64,000 nt of DNA from the NCBI GenBank assembly GCA_018241425.1, contig JAFEDU010000006.1, forward strand, positions 62,001 through 126,000, read 5' to 3'. This document shows positions 53,770 to 64,000 of this stretch, in pieces (positions within the stretch are counted from its first letter, which is position 1; each line of letters opens with the position of its first letter). The notes under the pieces were generated by a model. The model worked only from the letters and a program-made list of their open reading frames with translations, was not told the DNA's origin and did not search any database. The DNA comes from Pseudomonadota bacterium (GTDB lineage Bacteria > Pseudomonadota > Gammaproteobacteria > Steroidobacterales > Steroidobacteraceae). The translations under genes and the position numbers were made by a program.

Positions 53770-54597
53770 CTAGCGGCGGCGGGCGCGCGCGCGCTTGGCG
53801 GGCGCCTTGGCACGACGCTTCGCGGGCGCGCTCGGGCGGCGCTGCTTCGGCGTCTTGGCGCGCACGCGCTTCGCCGGGGTCTTGGTGCGGCGCACGGCCT
53901 TCTTGGCGGCGCTCTTGCGCACCGGCCGGCGCGTCTTCGGCACGCGCACGCCCAGGGCCTGCATCAGGCGGCGTGTCACGGTGTCGACGTCGCCTTCCGC
54001 ATCGATCGCCCGCAGCATGCCGCGCGCGCGGTAGAAATCCACCAGCGGGCGGGTCTTCTCGTCGTACACGCGCAGGCGCTCGGCGACCGTCGCCTCGTTG
54101 TCGTCCGGTCGCTGCACCAGCCGGTGCGGCTGGCCGGTCTTCGGGCAGCTGACGTTTGCGCCGGCCGGCGGCGAGGTCATCAGGTTGAAGACGCGACCGC
54201 AGTCGGCGCAGGTGCGGCGTCCGGCGATGCGCTTGACCAGCTCGCCGTAGTCCACTTCCAGCTGCACGACCGCATCCAGGGGCTGCTTTACGGCTTCCAG
54301 GAGGTGGTCGAGGGCGTGGGCCTGCGCGAGGTTGCGCGGGAAGCCGTCGAGGATGAAGCCCTTGCGAGTGTCCGGCTCACCGAGGCGCTCGCGGATCATC
54401 CCGAGCACCAGGGAGTCGTCGACCAGGCGGCCGCTGTCCATCGCCTCCTTGGCCTGGCGGCCCAGTTCGGTCCCGCGCGCCACCGCGGCCCGCAGCAGGT
54501 CGCCGGTGGAGATCTGCGGGATGCCGAGGCGCTCGACGAGCCGTTGTGACTGGGTACCCTTGCCCGAGCCCGGGGCGCCCAACAACACGATGCGCAT
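53770..54597 (-). CDS. adk: adenylate kinase with a long basic C-terminal tail
   Basis: Catalyses ATP + AMP to 2 ADP. The core has the P-loop GAPGSGKGTQ, the AMP-binding ISTGDLLRAA, FPRNLAQAHAL, and a LID domain with CADCG and a third Cys (NVSCPKTG). The core ends near VTRRLMQALGV. About 57 extra residues follow with 27 Lys/Arg and no acidic residue, rich in KTPAKR-like and APAKR repeats, resembling histone H1-like or nucleic-acid-binding tails. Typical adenylate kinases end without this. The frame is unbroken, so it appears to be a genuine extension. Confidence 0.96.
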   Translation of the reverse strand: MRIVLLGAPGSGKGTQSQRLVERLGIPQISTGDLLRAAVARGTELGRQAKEAMDSGRLVDDSLVLGMIRERLGEPDTRKGFILDGFPRNLAQAHALDHLLEAVKQPLDAVVQLEVDYGELVKRIAGRRTCADCGRVFNLMTSPPAGANVSCPKTGQPHRLVQRPDDNEATVAERLRVYDEKTRPLVDFYRARGMLRAIDAEGDVDTVTRRLMQALGVRVPKTRRPVRKSAAKKAVRRTKTPAKRVRAKTPKQRRPSAPAKRRAKAPAKRARARRR

Positions 54598-54763
54598 GGT
54601 GGTCTTCTTGCTGCCCGATCCGCCGCCTTAAGGCGGCACAAAGGTGCGCCACGTTACCGGTGCCCTCAGGGCAGGTCAAACCGCCGCCCCGGGCTCATGC
54701 GGACCTTAAGGATCCTGCGCTATTCTCCGCAGCCCCGCCCACACGAAGCCCGACCCGCACGCC

Positions 54764-56032
54764 ATGAAGAAAAGCGCACCCCGGAACGCCTTCTATGCCC
54801 AGTCCGGCGGGGTCTCCGCCGTCATCAATGCCTCGGCCTGCGGCGTCATCGAGACGGCCCTGCGCTCAAAGAAGATCGGCAAGGTCTACGCTGGCCGCCA
54901 CGGCATCATCGGGGCGCTCACCGAGGACCTGATCGACTGCGGGCGCGAGAGCCCGGCCGTCATCCGGGGGCTCAAGTACACCCCGGCGGGGGCCTTCGGC
55001 TCGGCCCGCTTCAAGCTGAAGGGGCTCGCCGAGAATCGCGCCGAATACGAGCGCCTGATCGAGGTCTTCCGCGCCCACGACATCGGCTACTTCTTCTACA
55101 ACGGCGGCAACGACTCGATGGACACCGCGCTCAAGGTGTCCCAGCTCGGGGCGTCTCTCGGCTACCCGATCACCTGCGTCGGGGTGCCCAAGACGGTCGA
55201 CAACGACCTGCCGCACACCGACTGCTGCCCGGGCTTCGGCTCGGTCGCGAAGTACGTGGCCGTCTCCACCCGCGAGGCCGCCCTGGACGTGGCCTCCATG
55301 GCGCGCACCTCGACCAAGGTGTTCGTGATGGAGGTGATGGGCCGCCACGCCGGCTGGATCGCCGCCGCCGCGGGCCTTGCCGGCAAAGGCGAGCGCGAGC
55401 CGCCGCACATCATCCTGCTGCCGGAGGTGCCGTTCGACCAGCAGCGCTTCCTCGCCCGGGTCAAGCAGTGCGTCACCGACTGCGGCTACTGCGTGATCGT
55501 GGTCTCCGAGGGGGCGGCCTATCCCGACGGCCGCTTCCTGGCCGATGCGGGCACCAAGGACGCGTTCGGCCACACCCAGCTCGGCGGGGTGGCCCCGGTG
55601 GTCGCCAACATGGTGCGCGAGGCGCACGGCTACAAGTACCACTGGGCGGTGGCCGACTACCTGCAGCGCGCCGCGCGCCACATCGCCTCGAAGGTCGACG
55701 TGGAGCAGGCTTACGCGGTCGGCAAGGCCGCCGTGGAGCTCGGCATCAAGGGCGTCAACGCCGTCATGCCGACGATCGTGCGCAAGGCCCAGCGGCCCTA
55801 TCGCTGGGGGATCGGCCACGTGCCGCTCGCGGAGGTGGCCAACAAGGAAAAGAAGCTTCCCCCCGACTACATCCGCGCCGACGGCTTCGGGATCACCGAG
55901 GCGGCCCGCCGCTACCTCGAGCCGCTGGTGGCCGGCGAGGCCTACCCCCCCTACAAGAACGGCCTGCCCGACTACGTGCACATCAGGGGCGTCCCGGTGC
56001 GCCGCCGGCTCAAGACCGGGTTCAAGATCTAA
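54764..56032 (+). CDS. pfp: pyrophosphate-dependent 6-phosphofructokinase
   Basis: Phosphorylates fructose-6-phosphate using PPi, a reversible reaction that serves both glycolysis and gluconeogenesis. The 422-residue protein has the PPi-type signatures GGNDSMDT (Asp where ATP enzymes have Gly) and GVPKTVDNDL (Lys where ATP enzymes have Gly), plus VMEVMGRHAGWIAA. A TATTCT hexamer at 54721-54726 is a weak -10 candidate. The next gene is the membrane pyrophosphatase, linking two PPi-using activities. Confidence 0.95.
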   Translation: MKKSAPRNAFYAQSGGVSAVINASACGVIETALRSKKIGKVYAGRHGIIGALTEDLIDCGRESPAVIRGLKYTPAGAFGSARFKLKGLAENRAEYERLIEVFRAHDIGYFFYNGGNDSMDTALKVSQLGASLGYPITCVGVPKTVDNDLPHTDCCPGFGSVAKYVAVSTREAALDVASMARTSTKVFVMEVMGRHAGWIAAAAGLAGKGEREPPHIILLPEVPFDQQRFLARVKQCVTDCGYCVIVVSEGAAYPDGRFLADAGTKDAFGHTQLGGVAPVVANMVREAHGYKYHWAVADYLQRAARHIASKVDVEQAYAVGKAAVELGIKGVNAVMPTIVRKAQRPYRWGIGHVPLAEVANKEKKLPPDYIRADGFGITEAARRYLEPLVAGEAYPPYKNGLPDYVHIRGVPVRRRLKTGFKI

Positions 56033-56133
56033 CTCCCCCCGCCCTGCCCGGGCCTCTTCAAAGGCCCCTCCCGCTCGGGTGTCACGGGCATTGGACATAC
56101 TGCCCGCCCAAGCCGGCTGGACAGGGAGGTCCG

Positions 56134-56142
56134 TGCTATAGT
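56134..56142 (+). promoter_or_regulatory. extended -10 promoter element before the pyrophosphatase gene
   Basis: TGCTATAGT matches the extended -10 form (TGn followed by TATAAT with one change). Transcription would begin near 56149, with a GGGAGG ribosome-binding site at about 56158-56163, before the ATG at 56172. No strong -35 is needed for such promoters. It suggests that hppA has its own promoter 102 bases after the pfp stop. Confidence 0.45.
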
Positions 56143-56171
56143 TCGCGGCCTTTTTTGGGGAGGTTTCAGCG

Positions 56172-58226
<2,055 letters not shown>

Positions 58227-58235
58227 AGTCGACCG

Positions 58236-58265
58236 CGGCGGCGCGCCTTGAAAGGCGCGCCGCCG
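58236..58265 (+). terminator. strong hairpin after hppA, without a T-run
   Basis: A perfect 12-base-pair stem (CGGCGGCGCGCC at 58236-58247, GGCGCGCCGCCG at 58254-58265) with loop TTGAAA lies 10 bases after the hppA stop. No T-tract follows, so it may act as an RNA-stabilising or attenuating structure rather than an intrinsic terminator; msrB begins 44 bases on. Confidence 0.5.
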
Positions 58266-58308
58266 GCCCTCACGTCCGTGTCTCGGCGGGACCGCCAAGG
58301 AGACACCG

Positions 58309-58719
58309 ATGGCTTCGCAGGAACACTTCCCGGTCGAGAAATCCGACGAGGAATGGCGCCGTGAGCTCACGCCCGAGGCCTACGGCGTGTTGCGCCGGCA
58401 CGGCACCGAGCGCGCCGGCACCAGCCCCCTGAACGACGAGCACCGCGCGGGCCTGTTCCGCTGCGCCGGCTGCGGCGCGGAACTCTTCTCCTCCGACACC
58501 AAGTTCGACTCGGGGACCGGCTGGCCGAGCTTCTTCCGGCCCCTGCCGCAGGCGGTCGCGACGCACGAGGACCTCAGCCACTTCATGCGGCGCACCGAGG
58601 TGCACTGCGCGCGCTGCGGCGGCCACCTGGGCCACGTGTTCCCGGACGGCCCGCGGCCGACCGGGGAGCGCTACTGCATGAACGGGGTGGCGTTGCGGTT
58701 CGAGCCGAAAGCCGGCTGA
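58309..58719 (+). CDS. msrB: peptide-methionine (R)-S-oxide reductase
   Basis: Repairs R-methionine sulfoxide in proteins. The 136-residue protein has the start motif EEWRRELTPEAYGVLR, the two zinc Cys pairs (CAGCG and CARCG), GWPSFFRP and the catalytic Cys in RYCMNGVALRF. It is likely cytoplasmic. Its position after hppA suggests co-transcription through the hairpin. Confidence 0.96.
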   Translation: MASQEHFPVEKSDEEWRRELTPEAYGVLRRHGTERAGTSPLNDEHRAGLFRCAGCGAELFSSDTKFDSGTGWPSFFRPLPQAVATHEDLSHFMRRTEVHCARCGGHLGHVFPDGPRPTGERYCMNGVALRFEPKAG

Positions 58720-58733
58720 GGCCTTCGGCCGCT

Positions 58734-61040
58734 TTAGGCGGCCAGTGCCAGCGGCTGCGGGCGGCCGATGGCGTAGCCCTGCAGGTAGTCGACCCCCATC
58801 TTGCGCGCCGTCTCGGCGGCCGCGCTGTCCTCGACCTGCTCGGCGATCACCTTGAAGTTGAGGGTGCGGGCGAGCTTGATCATCGCGGTGACCATCGCCT
58901 GGTTAACCGTGTCGCGCGCGAGGTTGCGCATGAACGAGCCGTCGATCTTCAGGTAGTCGAGCGGCAGGTTCTTGAGGTTCGAGAACGAGCCCACGCCGGA
59001 GCCGAAATCGTCGAGCGCGAACTGACAGCCCATGCCGTGCAGCACGCCGACGAAGCGGCGCGCGTGGTCCAGGTTCGCGATCACAGCGCTCTCGGTGATC
59101 TCGAAGCACACCTGGGAGGGCGCAGCGCCGGTGCTGTCGAAGCACTCCACCACGAACTCCAGGAACTGCACGTCGCCCAAGGTCTGGCCGGAGATGTTGA
59201 TGGCGACGCTGCGGTTGGACGGCACCGGGATCGCGCCGCGGCCGAGCGCGGCGAGCGTGGTCTGCACCACCCAGCGGTCGACCAGCCCCATGAGGCGGTA
59301 GCGCTCCGCGGCGCGCATGAAGTCCGCCGGCGCGAGTTCGTTACCCGCCTCGTCCTGCAGGCGCACCAGCACCTCCATCGCAGGTCCGCCGTCCTCGCCG
59401 TGCGCCGGCACGATGACCTGGTGGTAGAGGTGGAAGCGGTTTTCCTTGAGCGCGGACTGCAGGCGCTGCAGCCACTGGATCTCCCCGGTGTGGCGCGCAT
59501 GGGCCTCATCGCGGGCCGAGTAGACCGCGACCCGGCCCGAGCCCTGCTTCTTGGCGACGTAGCAGGCGGTGTCGGCCGCCGCCAGCAGCTCCTCCAGGGT
59601 GCCGCTCTCGCGCGAGATCTCGACCAGGCCGACCGAGACGCCGATGTTGAAGATCTTGTCCTTCCACACGAAGCGGTAGTCGCCCACCGCGCGCGTGAGG
59701 TCGTCCGCGATCTGGCGGGCCTTGTCGAGGGGACAGCCGATGAGCAGGAGGCCGAACTCGTCGCCCCCTAAGCGCCCCACCGTGTCGCTGTCGCGCACCG
59801 CATCGCGCAGGAGCTTGGCGACCTCGCGCAGCATGCTGTCGCCGGCGACGTGGCCACTGGTGTCGTTGACCAGCTTGAAGCGGTCAAGGTCGAGGTAGCA
59901 CAGCACGTGCTGTCCGTCGCCGCGGTGGCCGCTGTCGATGGATTCCTGCAGGCGCCGCTCGAACTCGCGCCGGTTCACCAGTCCCGTCAGGGCATCGTGG
60001 GTGGCCTGGTAGGACATCTGGCGCGCCAGTCCCCGCAGCTCGGTGACGTCGTGCAGCATCACCACGGCCCCGACCACCTCCTGGTGGGCATCGCGGATGG
60101 GCGAGGCAGTGAGCTCGATCGAGCGCTCCCCGCCGATGGCGCGCGGCATCAGGAGCGCGCGGCGACTGAGGTTCACGGGGGTGCCGGCCGTGAGCGCCTG
60201 GTTCACGGGGTCCGCGAGCAGCCGGCGGTCGGTCTCGTCGACCAGGTTCACCACTTCCTCGAGCGGCCGGCCACTCGCGGTGGCGGCCTCGGCCCCGGTC
60301 AGCTGCTCGGCGGCCGGGTTCATGAAGGTGATGCGGCCTTCCTTGTCGGTGGCGATGATCGCCTCGGCGAGGGACTGGAGCGCCAGCAGCTGCGGTTCGG
60401 CCGCGGCGCTGTCGGGCGCCAGGCGCAGCTGCTGCACGGTCTGGGTCGGGATGATCTCGACCCCGGTGATCAGGAGTGCGTTGGAGCGGTCGTAGTCGAC
60501 CACCGTGGAGGCGACCTCCAGGCGGCTGACCTGCCCCTGCAGGCCCACCATGTCGATCTCGTAGCGCTCGGCGGCGGCTTCCCCGGCCAGGCGGCGCGCG
60601 ATGTTCTCGCTCACGAGCTCCGCGTACTCCGGGGGCACGAGGTCCGCCAGACGCCGGCCAATGAGTTCCACGCGGTCGACGCCCACGTAGCTGGCGAACT
60701 GGCGGTTGGCATAGAGGATCGCCTCGCGGTGCACCAGGACCGCCTCGTGGATGCGGTCCCCCAGGTCAGCGAACAGCTTGGGGGCTTCGACGGCCTCCGG
60801 CTCGGCGCCCGGCCCTGCGCGGGTGAGGAGGTGGTTAACGGCGGTAACGAGGGCGGCAACTTCGGGCTTGTCGCTTTGCACGTCCACCCGGCCGGCCAGG
60901 CGGCCGCCGATGGCGATCCGCTGCAGCTGCTGCGACAGCTCCACGACGCCCTTCATGTCGCGGCGCTGCAACGCATAGAGGACGAGAACCAGAGCGGCGA
61001 TGAGGGCGAACAGGAGGCACAGGAGCCCGATGATCGACAT
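58734..61040 (-). CDS. PAS-GGDEF-EAL cyclic-di-GMP signalling protein
   Basis: A 768-residue membrane-anchored regulator of cyclic-di-GMP. The N-terminal helix (IGLLCLLFALIAALVLVLYAL) is followed by two PAS-like domains (about residues 90-200 and 215-335), a GGDEF domain and an EAL domain. The GGDEF site is intact (GRLGGDEFGLLL), with an RDSD inhibitory site five residues upstream. The EAL signature reads EVLVRL (EVL), but other EAL residues are present: AINISGQTL, CFEITES, LDDFGSG, YLKIDGSF and IAEQVED. It may have both synthase and phosphodiesterase activity. It converges on msrB with 14 bases between the stops. Confidence 0.93.
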   Translation of the reverse strand: MSIIGLLCLLFALIAALVLVLYALQRRDMKGVVELSQQLQRIAIGGRLAGRVDVQSDKPEVAALVTAVNHLLTRAGPGAEPEAVEAPKLFADLGDRIHEAVLVHREAILYANRQFASYVGVDRVELIGRRLADLVPPEYAELVSENIARRLAGEAAAERYEIDMVGLQGQVSRLEVASTVVDYDRSNALLITGVEIIPTQTVQQLRLAPDSAAAEPQLLALQSLAEAIIATDKEGRITFMNPAAEQLTGAEAATASGRPLEEVVNLVDETDRRLLADPVNQALTAGTPVNLSRRALLMPRAIGGERSIELTASPIRDAHQEVVGAVVMLHDVTELRGLARQMSYQATHDALTGLVNRREFERRLQESIDSGHRGDGQHVLCYLDLDRFKLVNDTSGHVAGDSMLREVAKLLRDAVRDSDTVGRLGGDEFGLLLIGCPLDKARQIADDLTRAVGDYRFVWKDKIFNIGVSVGLVEISRESGTLEELLAAADTACYVAKKQGSGRVAVYSARDEAHARHTGEIQWLQRLQSALKENRFHLYHQVIVPAHGEDGGPAMEVLVRLQDEAGNELAPADFMRAAERYRLMGLVDRWVVQTTLAALGRGAIPVPSNRSVAINISGQTLGDVQFLEFVVECFDSTGAAPSQVCFEITESAVIANLDHARRFVGVLHGMGCQFALDDFGSGVGSFSNLKNLPLDYLKIDGSFMRNLARDTVNQAMVTAMIKLARTLNFKVIAEQVEDSAAAETARKMGVDYLQGYAIGRPQPLALAA

Positions 61041-61286
61041 CTATATTCTTCTTACGCCTTAGCGCTTTAGATCCCCGGCGCGCGCTTTCCGGGCACTCTA
61101 GTTGGACTTGTGGTGCCGGAAGAAAATGCGGTCGGGAGAAGCATAGCGCAGGCCGCACCACGCCCCGTCGGTATTTCACCATATCTCGTCGCAAGTCCGC
61201 TTGGCAGGGCCGCCGAAAACCCTTACCGTTTGCCGCCTTTTCGCAAGTCCCGTAATAAGTCCAATCCGCCTGTGGGGGCGACACCG
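61041..61286. promoter_or_regulatory. divergent region between the GGDEF/EAL gene and pcm
   Basis: A 246-base gap. On the plus strand, TTGCCG at 61230-61235, a 17-base spacer and TAATAA at 61253-61258 form a reasonable promoter for pcm. The 10-base word TCGCAAGTCC occurs at about 61189-61198 and again at 61241-61250, the second copy inside the spacer. I see no clear promoter for the minus-strand gene. Confidence 0.4.
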
Positions 61287-61937
61287 ATGCAGATGGCCCA
61301 AGTCCGCGAGCAGATGATCGAGCAGCAGGTCCGCGCCTGGGACGTGCTGGATGAGCGCGTGCTGGACACGCTGCGCCAGGTGCCGCGCGAGCTGTTCGTG
61401 CCGGATGCCGAGCGCTTCCGCGCCTACGCCGACGCGGAGGTGCCCTTGGCGCACGGGCAGCACATGCTGCGCCCGAGCGTCGTCGGGCGGCTGCTGCAGG
61501 CCCTCATGCCCCAGCGCCACGAGTCGGTGCTCGAGGTCGGCGCCGGGACCGGCTTCGTGACGGCCTGCCTGCGCGGGCTTGCGGGGCGCGTGAGCGCGCT
61601 CGAGCTGTACCCGGACCTGGCTGAGCAGGCGCGCAACAACCTCGCGACCCTCGGGGTGAGCGGCGCGCAGGTGCTGGATGGGGACGCGCTGCGCTTCGAG
61701 AGCGCGACGCGCTTCGATGTCATCGCCGTGACCGCCTCACTCCCGATCTACGATGCGCGCTTCGAGCGCCTGCTCGCCGTCGGCGGCCGTCTCTTCATCG
61801 TGGTGGGAGAGGCCCCGGTGATGGAGGCGCGCCTGGTGCAGCGCACCGGCGAGGGCACGTTCACCACGCAGAGCGTGTTCGAGACCGTCATCGACCCGAT
61901 GGTCAATGCGGTGCGACCGGCGCCGTTCACCTTCTGA
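61287..61937 (+). CDS. pcm: protein-L-isoaspartate O-methyltransferase family protein
   Basis: A 216-residue SAM-dependent methyltransferase of the PCMT family that repairs isoaspartyl residues. It has LRQVPRELFVPD, ADAEVPLAHGQHMLRPS (a variant of the substrate loop), the SAM-binding VLEVGAGTGFVTACL, and LPIYDARFERLLAVGGRLFIVVG split over two motifs. The ATG at 61287 is chosen; another is six bases later. The pcm-tolC order is shared with other gammaproteobacteria. Confidence 0.88.
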   Translation: MQMAQVREQMIEQQVRAWDVLDERVLDTLRQVPRELFVPDAERFRAYADAEVPLAHGQHMLRPSVVGRLLQALMPQRHESVLEVGAGTGFVTACLRGLAGRVSALELYPDLAEQARNNLATLGVSGAQVLDGDALRFESATRFDVIAVTASLPIYDARFERLLAVGGRLFIVVGEAPVMEARLVQRTGEGTFTTQSVFETVIDPMVNAVRPAPFTF

Positions 61938-61993
61938 GGGGCGGCGGAGCCGCCCCGCGCAGCTATCGGCCGAAGAGCCTCAAGGGAATCGAC

Positions 61994-63499
61994 ATGATCC
62001 GTGCCGCCGCACTCACCCTCTGCCTGCTCGCCACCGCGACGGCGGCGCCCGCCAAGGACCTGCGCGGGGTGTTCGAGGACGCGGTGAAGAACGACCCCGT
62101 GATCCGCGGCGCGAACGCCAACCGCCTGGCGGCCCGCGAGGCGCGCCCGCAGGCCTGGGCCGCGATCCTGCCGCAGGTCAACGCCACCGGTGGCATCACC
62201 TGGGACCACAACAGCGGCTACCAGGACCAGGTGGCCGAGGTCGGCAACCCGAACGACCCGACCGCACCGCCGGTGCTGCAGGTGGTGCCGCTGCCCCTGA
62301 CGATCGACCAGAAGACGCAGAGCTGGGCGCTCAACCTGCGCTCGAGCCTGATCAACTGGACCAACTGGATGAACATCAAGGCCGCGAGCGCCCAGGTGGC
62401 GCAGGCCGAGGCCACTTATCAGGCCGCCGAGCAGAACCTCATCCTGCGGGTCTCGCAGGCCTACTTTGCGGTGCTGGCCGCCTACGACGCCCTGGTCGCC
62501 AACCAGGCCTCGCTGGAGGCCATCTCGCGCCAGCTCGACCAGGCCAACACCCGCTTCGACGTGGGCCTGATCGCGATCACCGACGTGCAGGAGGCCAAGG
62601 CCTCGCGCGATACCGCGGCCGCCGCGGTGATCGCCGCCAAGCGCACGCTCGCGACCGCTGAGGACCAGCTGCAGGAGATCACCGGCGAGAAGTACGACGC
62701 GCTCGCCAAGCCCGGTACGGACATGCCGCTCAAGGGGCCGGACCCGCAGGACGAGAACCGCTGGGTGAGCATTTCACTCGAACAGAACTCGACCCTCATC
62801 TCCAACCGCCTGGCCGCGGACATCGCCCGCGACAACGTGCGCGCCGCCTTCGGCGGCCACCTGCCGACGCTGGACCTCGTCGCCGGCCGCAGCTACACGC
62901 AGGTGAACTCCGATCAGTTGCTCGAGTACATCCCCTTCCAGGATGTGAACAGCAAGATCAACGATCGCCAGGTCGGGCTGCAGCTGACGGTGCCGCTCTT
63001 CAGCGGCGGCGCCACGCAATCCAAGGTGCGCCAGAACGAGTACCTGTGGATCGCCGCCAAGGAGCAGGTGGTGCAGAGCTCGCGCGCCACCGAGCGCCAG
63101 GCGCGCGATGCCTACCTCGGCGTCATCAGCGGCATCGCCCGCGTCCAGGCCCTGCGCCAGGCGCTCGAATCCAGCCGCACGGCGCTCAAGGCCACGGAAG
63201 CCGGCTACGAGGTAGGGACCCGCACCGCGGTGGACGTGCTCAATGCGCGCAAGACCCTGGTGCAGGCCGAGACCGACTATTCCGGCAGCCGCTACGACTA
63301 CATCGTGAGCGTGCTGCAGCTGCGACTTGCGGCCGGTACGCTCGACCGACCGCAGCTGATCGAGGTGAACAACTGGCTGACCGCCAGCGCCCCGATGTCG
63401 CCGGCGCAGACCACGCCCGAGAACGTGCTCCCCGACATCCCGCCCGGGCCGGGTGCCCCGGCAGCGGCGCCCTCCCAGGCCCCGCCCGCCGGCCGCTAG
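61994..63499 (+). CDS. tolC: TolC-family outer-membrane channel protein
   Basis: An outer-membrane export duct used by multidrug pumps and type I secretion. The 501-residue protein has a signal peptide (LTLCLLATATAAPAKD), the two repeated halves of the TolC fold with long helical segments (EQNLILRVSQAYFAVLAAYD; VVQSSRATERQARDAYLGV), and the typical RFDVGLIAITDVQEAKAS and YEVGTRTAVDVLNARKTL motifs. The C-terminal 40 residues are Pro/Ala-rich. It follows pcm by 56 bases. Confidence 0.93.
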   Translation: MIRAAALTLCLLATATAAPAKDLRGVFEDAVKNDPVIRGANANRLAAREARPQAWAAILPQVNATGGITWDHNSGYQDQVAEVGNPNDPTAPPVLQVVPLPLTIDQKTQSWALNLRSSLINWTNWMNIKAASAQVAQAEATYQAAEQNLILRVSQAYFAVLAAYDALVANQASLEAISRQLDQANTRFDVGLIAITDVQEAKASRDTAAAAVIAAKRTLATAEDQLQEITGEKYDALAKPGTDMPLKGPDPQDENRWVSISLEQNSTLISNRLAADIARDNVRAAFGGHLPTLDLVAGRSYTQVNSDQLLEYIPFQDVNSKINDRQVGLQLTVPLFSGGATQSKVRQNEYLWIAAKEQVVQSSRATERQARDAYLGVISGIARVQALRQALESSRTALKATEAGYEVGTRTAVDVLNARKTLVQAETDYSGSRYDYIVSVLQLRLAAGTLDRPQLIEVNNWLTASAPMSPAQTTPENVLPDIPPGPGAPAAAPSQAPPAGR

Positions 63500-63507
63500 C
63501 TCGGGCC

Positions 63508-64000
63508 TCAAGGGGCGCGCGGCGTCCCGAGCAGCGGCTCGATGAGCGCCAGCAGCTTTTCGAGCGCGCCGCGGTTGGAATCCACGCACGCCCGCCCGGC
63601 CTCTCCCATCCGCGTCCTCAGCGCCGGGTCGCGCCACAGCGCGGTGAGTTCGGCGGCGAGCTCGGCCGCGCCGTTCACCACATGCGCCGCGCCGCGCTCG
63701 ATGAGGAGCTTCGCGATGTCCGCCCCGTTGTGGGTGTGAGGACCGGTGAGGATCGGTACGCCGAGCGCGGCCGGCTCGAGCAGGTTGTGGCCGCCGACCG
63801 GCACCAGGCTCCCGCCGACGAACGCGATGTCCGCCGCGGCATAGAAATCCAGGAGCTCCCCGAGCGAGTCCAGGAGCAGGACCTCGCGCCCCTGGGTTGC
63901 GCCCCCGGCCGAGCGCCGCACGAAATCGATCCCGGACTGCGTGAGTGCCTGGGCGGCCTCGCCGAAGCGCTGCGGGTGCCGCGGCGCCATCACCAGGAGC
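63508..64000 (-). CDS. waaA: 3-deoxy-D-manno-octulosonic acid transferase, C-terminal part (cut by window edge)
   Basis: Adds Kdo to lipid A at the inner membrane. Only the C-terminal 163 codons lie in the window; the frame continues beyond 64000. Visible motifs are APRHPQRF, FVGGSLVPVGGHNLLEPAAL and GPHTHNGADIAKLLI, all characteristic of the nucleotide-binding half of WaaA. It converges on tolC with eight bases between the stops. Confidence 0.93.
   Translation of the reverse strand, partial: LLVMAPRHPQRFGEAAQALTQSGIDFVRRSAGGATQGREVLLLDSLGELLDFYAAADIAFVGGSLVPVGGHNLLEPAALGVPILTGPHTHNGADIAKLLIERGAAHVVNGAAELAAELTALWRDPALRTRMGEAGRACVDSNRGALEKLLALIEPLLGTPRAP

Noticed and set aside
53790..53945. 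Considered a separate small histone-like gene at the end of adk
   Set aside because: The basic sequence is in frame with adenylate kinase with no stop or plausible internal start between them, so it reads as a C-terminal extension.
58727..58743. Inverted repeat GGCCGC/GCGGCC between msrB and the GGDEF/EAL gene, considered as a bidirectional terminator
   Set aside because: Only six base pairs, partly inside coding sequence, and without a T-run on either strand.

Overview
The window is GC-rich DNA from a gammaproteobacterium. I base this on gene order rather than on any database search: petABC-sspA-sspB, ibaG-murA facing kdsD-kdsC-lptC-lptA-lptB-rpoN-hpf-rapZ, and pcm-tolC facing waaA are all gammaproteobacterial arrangements. 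The PEP-CTERM protein, the TonB-dependent receptor with associated sulfotransferases and the PPi-dependent phosphofructokinase suggest an environmental lineage such as Steroidobacterales/Nevskiales; that placement is inference. I saw no tRNA, rRNA, insertion sequence, integrase or CRISPR array.

Layout. 1-253: 3' part of RNase P RNA. 454-3317: a PEP-CTERM HAF-repeat protein with a damaged or non-standard start, then a serine hydrolase. 3301-7064 (minus): petA-petB-petC-sspA-sspB. 7274-9087: a DegS-like protease and 6-phosphogluconolactonase. 9146-20960: an accessory cluster around a large TonB-dependent receptor, with four 2-oxoglutarate/Fe(II)-oxygenase-type proteins (one apparently degenerate), two TPR-sulfotransferases, a third sulfotransferase-like P-loop protein and a small exported protein. 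20983-23456 (minus): zwf and a short-form gnd. 23512-25018 (minus): murA and ibaG. 25069-31347 (plus): the Kdo/LPS-transport/sigma-54 operon. 31344-37155 (minus): JmjC protein, two small lipoprotein-like genes of lower GC, patatin, VWA protein and MoxR ATPase. 37208-45296 (minus): penicillin acylase-type hydrolase, then pyk, pgk, gap and tkt. 45643-52580: cpdA, a TraB/GumN protein, a CPBP protease, two glycosyltransferases, a LON-domain protein, mpl and a membrane protein. 52654-58719: rnd, adk with a long basic tail, PPi-phosphofructokinase, H+-pyrophosphatase and msrB. 58734-64000: a GGDEF/EAL protein, pcm, a TolC-type channel and the 3' part of waaA.

How it fits together. Envelope biogenesis is heavily represented (murA, mpl, kdsD, kdsC, lptCAB, waaA, glycosyltransferases, tolC). 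Central carbon genes cover the oxidative pentose phosphate route (zwf, pgl, gnd), tkt, lower glycolysis (gap, pgk, pyk) and a reversible PPi-linked phosphofructokinase beside a PPi-driven proton pump, which points to a PPi-conserving energy economy.

The most interesting region is 9.1-21 kb. It combines a cysteine-paired TonB-dependent receptor with enzymes of protein-hydroxylase and tyrosylprotein-sulfotransferase type, several carrying TPR domains that could hold a polypeptide substrate. I propose, as inference only, a receptor-associated protein-modification module.
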